Shown: piece by piece, positions 6,144 through 8,901 of the stretch
Layout of the letters: every line of letters begins with the position of its first letter
How positions within the stretch are numbered: the stretch's first letter is position 1
DNA from: an uncultured Lachnospiraceae bacterium
GTDB lineage: Bacteria > Bacillota_A > Clostridia > Lachnospirales > Lachnospiraceae
Reading direction: 5' to 3'
NCBI GenBank assembly: GCA_902787595.1
Contig: CADAHD010000172.1
Span: 1-8,901, forward strand
DNA: 8,901 nt
Program-made: the position numbers and the translations under genes
Notes under the pieces: model-generated
What the model saw: the letters and a program-made list of their open reading frames with translations, nothing else
Told to the model about the DNA's origin: nothing
Databases searched by the model: none

Positions 6144-6608
6144 TTAAAGATTTTTAACCTTGAACTCACGCTCCAGCTCACGGCGGGCATCTTTCTTGGC
6201 TATGTCCGCCCGCTTATCATAATTCTTCTTGCCTTTTGCCAGCCCTATCTCCAGTTTGGCTCTGCCATCTTTAAAATATACCTGTAACGGCATGATGGTA
6301 AAACCTTTTTCGGAGGTATCACCTATCAGTTTGATTATCTCGGCTTTATGCAGCAAAAGCTTTCTGGTCCGCATGGGATCACGGTTAAATATATTGCCGT
6401 GATCATAAGGGCTTATATTCATGCCGACAACATACGCCTCGCCGTCCTCTATATGGACATAAGCTTCCTTGATGCTGCACTTGCCGGCACGGAGGCTTTT
6501 TACCTCCGTGCCCACCAAAGCAAGCCCGGCTTCATATTTTTCGATTATAAAATAATCATGATATGCCTTTTTATTATTTGCGACGAGTTTTATTCCGTCT
6601 TTTTTCAT
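6144..6608 (-). CDS. smpB: SsrA-binding protein SmpB
   Basis: SmpB binds the tRNA-like part of tmRNA and places it in the ribosomal A site and empty mRNA channel. From the ATG at 6608 the protein is 154 aa, the usual family length. Family landmarks are NKKAYHDYFI (12-21), GTEVKSLRAGKCSI (33-46), the NISPYDHGN loop (64-72), RDPMRTRKLLLHK (77-88) and the basic tail GKKNYDKRADIAKKDARR, which folds into a helix in the mRNA channel. A longer reading from a TTG at 6650 would add 14 lysine/arginine-rich residues, but that stretch lies within the rnr frame and is not part of the family. The first 35 bases overlap the end of rnr. No good ribosome site is visible (AAGAAGAAAA directly upstream, GGGGG 13 nt away), so translation is probably coupled to rnr. 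Confidence 0.96.
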   Translation of the reverse strand: MKKDGIKLVANNKKAYHDYFIIEKYEAGLALVGTEVKSLRAGKCSIKEAYVHIEDGEAYVVGMNISPYDHGNIFNRDPMRTRKLLLHKAEIIKLIGDTSEKGFTIMPLQVYFKDGRAKLEIGLAKGKKNYDKRADIAKKDARRELEREFKVKNL

Positions 6609-8622
6609 TTTTCTTCTTACGCCCCCTTTTATCTTCCCATACCGGTTCAAATTCTATGGTATGCATCAGCTTATCAACATCTGTTGCTTTTACCCTGACT
6701 TTCTGTCCCAGACTGTAGCGCGATCTGCTGAAGCGCCCTACCATGGCATGCTCTTTTTCCGAATAACTGAATTCATCACCGGGTATCTTAGCTACAGGTA
6801 CCATGCCTTCCACGGTATTGGGCAGCTGCACATACATGCCCCAGCCTGTCAGTCCGCTTATCACAGCGTCAAATTCTTCTCCCAGATGGTCCAGCATATA
6901 TTCGGCCATCTTCATCTTATCCGCATCCCGCTCGGCGTCAACAGCTTTGCGCTCAGCTTCGGAGCATTTATTGGCTACGCCCTCAAGTATATCCTCATAA
7001 TGAGCTATGCGCTTCTTTTTCAGTTTATCATGAAGCTGCTCTTTAAGTATGCGGTGTATCTGCAGATCCGGGTAGCGCCTTATCGGCGATGTAAAATGAG
7101 TATATTCCTTTGCGGCCAGTCCAAAATGTCCTGTGCATTCGGTGGAATACCTGGCCTGTTTCATGCTCCTTAAGGATAAAGAACGCACAAGATCCTCTTC
7201 GGGTTTGCCCAGACTGTTTGCTATCAGTCTCTGCACCTCTTTAGGCTTGATCTTTGCCGGATCACCTTTAACATTATAACCGAAGCCTTTAAGTAAGTCC
7301 ATAAGCTCTCCCATACGGTCGGCATCAGGTGTCTCATGAATCCTGTATACAAAAGGCAAAGCCCTGCCCAGCATATAAGAGGCAACGCATTCATTGGCGC
7401 TTAACATGAACTGTTCTATCATGGCCGTTGCAGTATTTCGCTCATAAGCCTTTATACTTAGCACCCGCCCTTCATCATCAAGCTCTATTTTGCTTTCCGG
7501 CAGGTCAAAATCGATAGCGCCGCGCTTGCTGCGCATCCTCTTAAGCGCCAGAGCCAGCCTCTCCATACGTTTAAACATGCCTGTAAAAGCCTTATATTCC
7601 TTAAGCAGCGCCTTATCCTCTCCTTCAAGTATGGCCGCCACCCTGTTATAAGTCATGCGCCGGTCAACATTGATCACCGATTCACAGATATCATAACTCT
7701 TTATCTGACCGCTTGCGCTTATACGCATTATACAGCTCATAGCAAGTCTGTCTTCGCCTGCATTAAGCGAGCATATGCCGTTTGACAGCCTCTCGGGCAG
7801 CATGGGTATCACTTTTCCCGGCAGATATACGCTGGTGCCGCGCTTGAGCGCCTCTTTATCCAGCACGCTGTCTTCTTTTACATAATGGCTCACATCCGCT
7901 ATATGCACGCCCAGTATATAATCCTTTCCTTTCATCGTCAGGCTTACGGCATCGTCCAGATCCTTTGAATCGTCGCCGTCTATAGTGACCATCATGATAT
8001 CCCTGAGGTCCCTGCGTCCCTTTATCTCGCTTTTTCTGATCTTTACAGGTACGGCTTCAGAAGCTTCTTTAACCTCATCATCAAAATCACAGGGCAGTTC
8101 GTGTGTCCTGATCACCGACAGTATATCCACTCCGGGCGCAAAAGGATCACCCAGCACTTCTGTGATGCGTCCTTCCGGGCTTCTTCTGTCACCGCCGTAA
8201 GAAAGCATCCTGACCACGACTTTTTCACCGTCTTTTGCATTGTGCTCCATGCCTGCAGCAATATGAATATCCTCTGCCACCCTTATGTTATCCGGCACCA
8301 CAAAACCAAAGCCCCGGCACTGCTGATATGTTCCGATCAACTGCTTTATTTCATGCTTTAAAACCTTGAGCACACGGCCTTCGCTCCGCTTACCGTGTCC
8401 GTTTATCAGTTCCACTTTTACACTGTCACGATGAAAGGCGCCGTTAAGCTTAGACTTGGGTATAAAGATATCCTCATCCATGCCCTCACAGCTGACAAAG
8501 CCAAAGCCCTTTCTATTGGTAGTGATAATGCCTTCAAAAATCTTGCCGCTTTTAACCGTTCTTTTCCGGCTTTTTTCTGTGGCTCCCTTCTTTTTAGTTG
8601 TCTTTACTTCTTTTTTCTTCAT
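6574..8622 (-). CDS. rnr: Ribonuclease R, 3'-5' exoribonuclease
   Basis: This processive exoribonuclease digests structured RNA and, in other bacteria, is recruited by tmRNA-SmpB to destroy non-stop mRNA. The 682-aa order is: a lysine-rich N-terminus (1-27), two OB/cold-shock domains (GIITTNRKGFGFV about 31-43; GTYQQCRGFGFVVPD about 97-111), the RNB catalytic domain (about 200-525), an S1 domain (about 584-660, GLTGWGMYVQL) and a basic tail after 664. The metal-binding motif IDGDDSKDLDDA (214-225) matches the E. coli catalytic aspartates, with D215, D221, D223 and D224 aligned to D272, D278, D280 and D281. HFTSPIRRYPDLQIHR (509-524) is the second RNB signature. AAAGGA lies 4 nt before the ATG. 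It follows secG and a terminator, and overlaps smpB; this gene order is common in Firmicutes. All catalytic residues are present. Confidence 0.97.
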   Translation of the reverse strand: MKKKEVKTTKKKGATEKSRKRTVKSGKIFEGIITTNRKGFGFVSCEGMDEDIFIPKSKLNGAFHRDSVKVELINGHGKRSEGRVLKVLKHEIKQLIGTYQQCRGFGFVVPDNIRVAEDIHIAAGMEHNAKDGEKVVVRMLSYGGDRRSPEGRITEVLGDPFAPGVDILSVIRTHELPCDFDDEVKEASEAVPVKIRKSEIKGRRDLRDIMMVTIDGDDSKDLDDAVSLTMKGKDYILGVHIADVSHYVKEDSVLDKEALKRGTSVYLPGKVIPMLPERLSNGICSLNAGEDRLAMSCIMRISASGQIKSYDICESVINVDRRMTYNRVAAILEGEDKALLKEYKAFTGMFKRMERLALALKRMRSKRGAIDFDLPESKIELDDEGRVLSIKAYERNTATAMIEQFMLSANECVASYMLGRALPFVYRIHETPDADRMGELMDLLKGFGYNVKGDPAKIKPKEVQRLIANSLGKPEEDLVRSLSLRSMKQARYSTECTGHFGLAAKEYTHFTSPIRRYPDLQIHRILKEQLHDKLKKKRIAHYEDILEGVANKCSEAERKAVDAERDADKMKMAEYMLDHLGEEFDAVISGLTGWGMYVQLPNTVEGMVPVAKIPGDEFSYSEKEHAMVGRFSRSRYSLGQKVRVKATDVDKLMHTIEFEPVWEDKRGRKKKNEKRRNKTRRK

Positions 8623-8642
8623 TTTTTCCTTTCTGCCTGTAT

Positions 8643-8671
8643 GTTATATCATTCGAACGCAAAAGATACGA
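8643..8671 (-). promoter_or_regulatory. Possible promoter of the rnr-smpB unit (extended -10 type)
   Basis: TATAAC (8643-8648) is preceded by TGA, forming an extended -10 element TGnTATAAC. The -35 position (8666-8671, TCGTAT, 17-bp spacer) is poor. The start would fall near 8636, leaving about 14 nt of leader including the ribosome site. A promoter is expected here because a strong terminator closes secG upstream; this assignment is tentative. Confidence 0.4.
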
Positions 8672-8679
8672 CTGTATCT
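8664..8679. repeat. Inverted repeat over the predicted -35 region of rnr
   Basis: AGATAC and GTATCT are perfect 6-bp arms around a 4-nt centre. The repeat covers the predicted -35 hexamer of rnr and could be a repressor site. On the minus strand it is followed by TTT, so a weak second terminator is the alternative reading. Confidence 0.5.
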
Positions 8680-8689
8680 CCCAAACTGC

Positions 8690-8720
8690 AAAAAAAGCCC
8701 CTCTTGATATCAAGAGGGGC
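8690..8720 (-). terminator. Strong intrinsic terminator of secG
   Basis: A perfect 24-bp palindrome (8697-8720) forms a 10-bp stem, GCCCCTCTTG paired with CAAGAGGGGC around ATAT, followed on the minus strand by seven T residues (8690-8696). It starts 18 bp after the secG stop and separates secG from rnr. It is the most stable hairpin I see in the window. Confidence 0.93.
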
Positions 8721-8738
8721 CTCAAACTCATATCAGAT

Positions 8739-8901
8739 TCAGAAACCAAATCCTTCAAGATTGATGTTCAGTATCGCTGCCAGCAGTATAGCTGCGATTG
8801 AAAGAACTCTGGTGATCAAAAGTATCCTGCCCTCACGCGAGCGGCTTTTGTTCTTATCCCAGTAAGTATCCGATGAAGAGCCGCCTGTAAGACCGCTTAT
8901 A
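8739..8901 (-). CDS. secG: Preprotein translocase subunit SecG (3' part only)
   Basis: Only the last 53 residues and the TGA stop (8739-8741) are in the window. SecG is the small auxiliary subunit of the SecYEG export channel. The fragment reads SGLTGGSSSDTYWDKNKSRS, then the second membrane segment (ILLITRVLSIAAILLAAIL), ending INLEGFGF. A Gly/Ser-rich cytoplasmic loop and DTYWxKNK before the last TM helix are typical of clostridial SecG. The position directly before rnr-smpB-ssrA supports the call, since this order is widespread in Firmicutes. The start lies beyond the right edge. Confidence 0.88.
   Translation of the reverse strand, partial: ISGLTGGSSSDTYWDKNKSRSREGRILLITRVLSIAAILLAAILNINLEGFGF

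Noticed and set aside
6609..6650. Longer SmpB start at a TTG (168 aa)
   Set aside because: The extra residues are not part of the SmpB family, TTG is a weak start, and the ATG at 6608 gives the normal length.
6661..7173. Plus-strand frame of 170 codons
   Set aside because: Antisense to the catalytic half of rnr, whose motifs are intact; no ribosome site or recognisable family.
8395..8865. Plus-strand frame of 156 codons across the rnr start and secG end
   Set aside because: It crosses the strong minus-strand terminator and two real genes; composition reflects the reverse of lysine-rich and hydrophobic codons.
1..8901. CRISPR array, insertion sequence, prophage or defence system
   Set aside because: No regularly spaced repeats, transposase, integrase or defence-type domains are seen on either strand.

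Overview
The window looks like a chromosomal segment from a Gram-positive Clostridia bacterium, most likely a member of the Lachnospiraceae. This is inferred from the secG-rnr-smpB-ssrA gene order, the AEDNLALAA tmRNA tag, the BmpA-type nucleoside transporter and the strong AGGAGG/AAAGGAG ribosome sites; no database search was possible. Every recognisable gene lies on the minus strand, so transcription runs from high to low coordinates.

Right part (8901 to about 5739): the C-terminus of SecG and its strong intrinsic terminator come first. Then follow RNase R (rnr), SmpB (smpB, overlapping the end of rnr by 35 bp) and the tmRNA gene ssrA, which has its own near-consensus sigma-A promoter. This is the trans-translation module: tmRNA and SmpB rescue ribosomes stalled on damaged mRNA, and RNase R degrades that mRNA.

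Middle part (5703 to 3289): a two-gene envelope acyltransferase cassette. An AlgI/DltB-like MBOAT membrane acyltransferase is followed 11 bp later by a membrane-anchored SGNH-type partner. The MBOAT gene is broken: about 30 conserved residues are missing at the junction near 5307-5340 and the frame changes there, leaving two otherwise open halves. A hairpin terminator overlaps the stop codon of the SGNH gene.

Left part (3247 to 1): the start of a BmpA-family (nucleoside or simple-sugar type) ABC transporter operon. A sigma-A promoter with a 17-bp spacer drives the lipoprotein substrate-binding protein. An intrinsic terminator then precedes the double-NBD ATPase, and the permease begins within a TGATG overlap with the ATPase stop and runs off the window.

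I see no CRISPR array, insertion sequence, phage gene or defence system. The points most worth a second look are the broken MBOAT gene, a perfect palindrome at the ssrA transcription start, an inverted repeat over the possible rnr promoter, and the internal terminator of the transporter operon.
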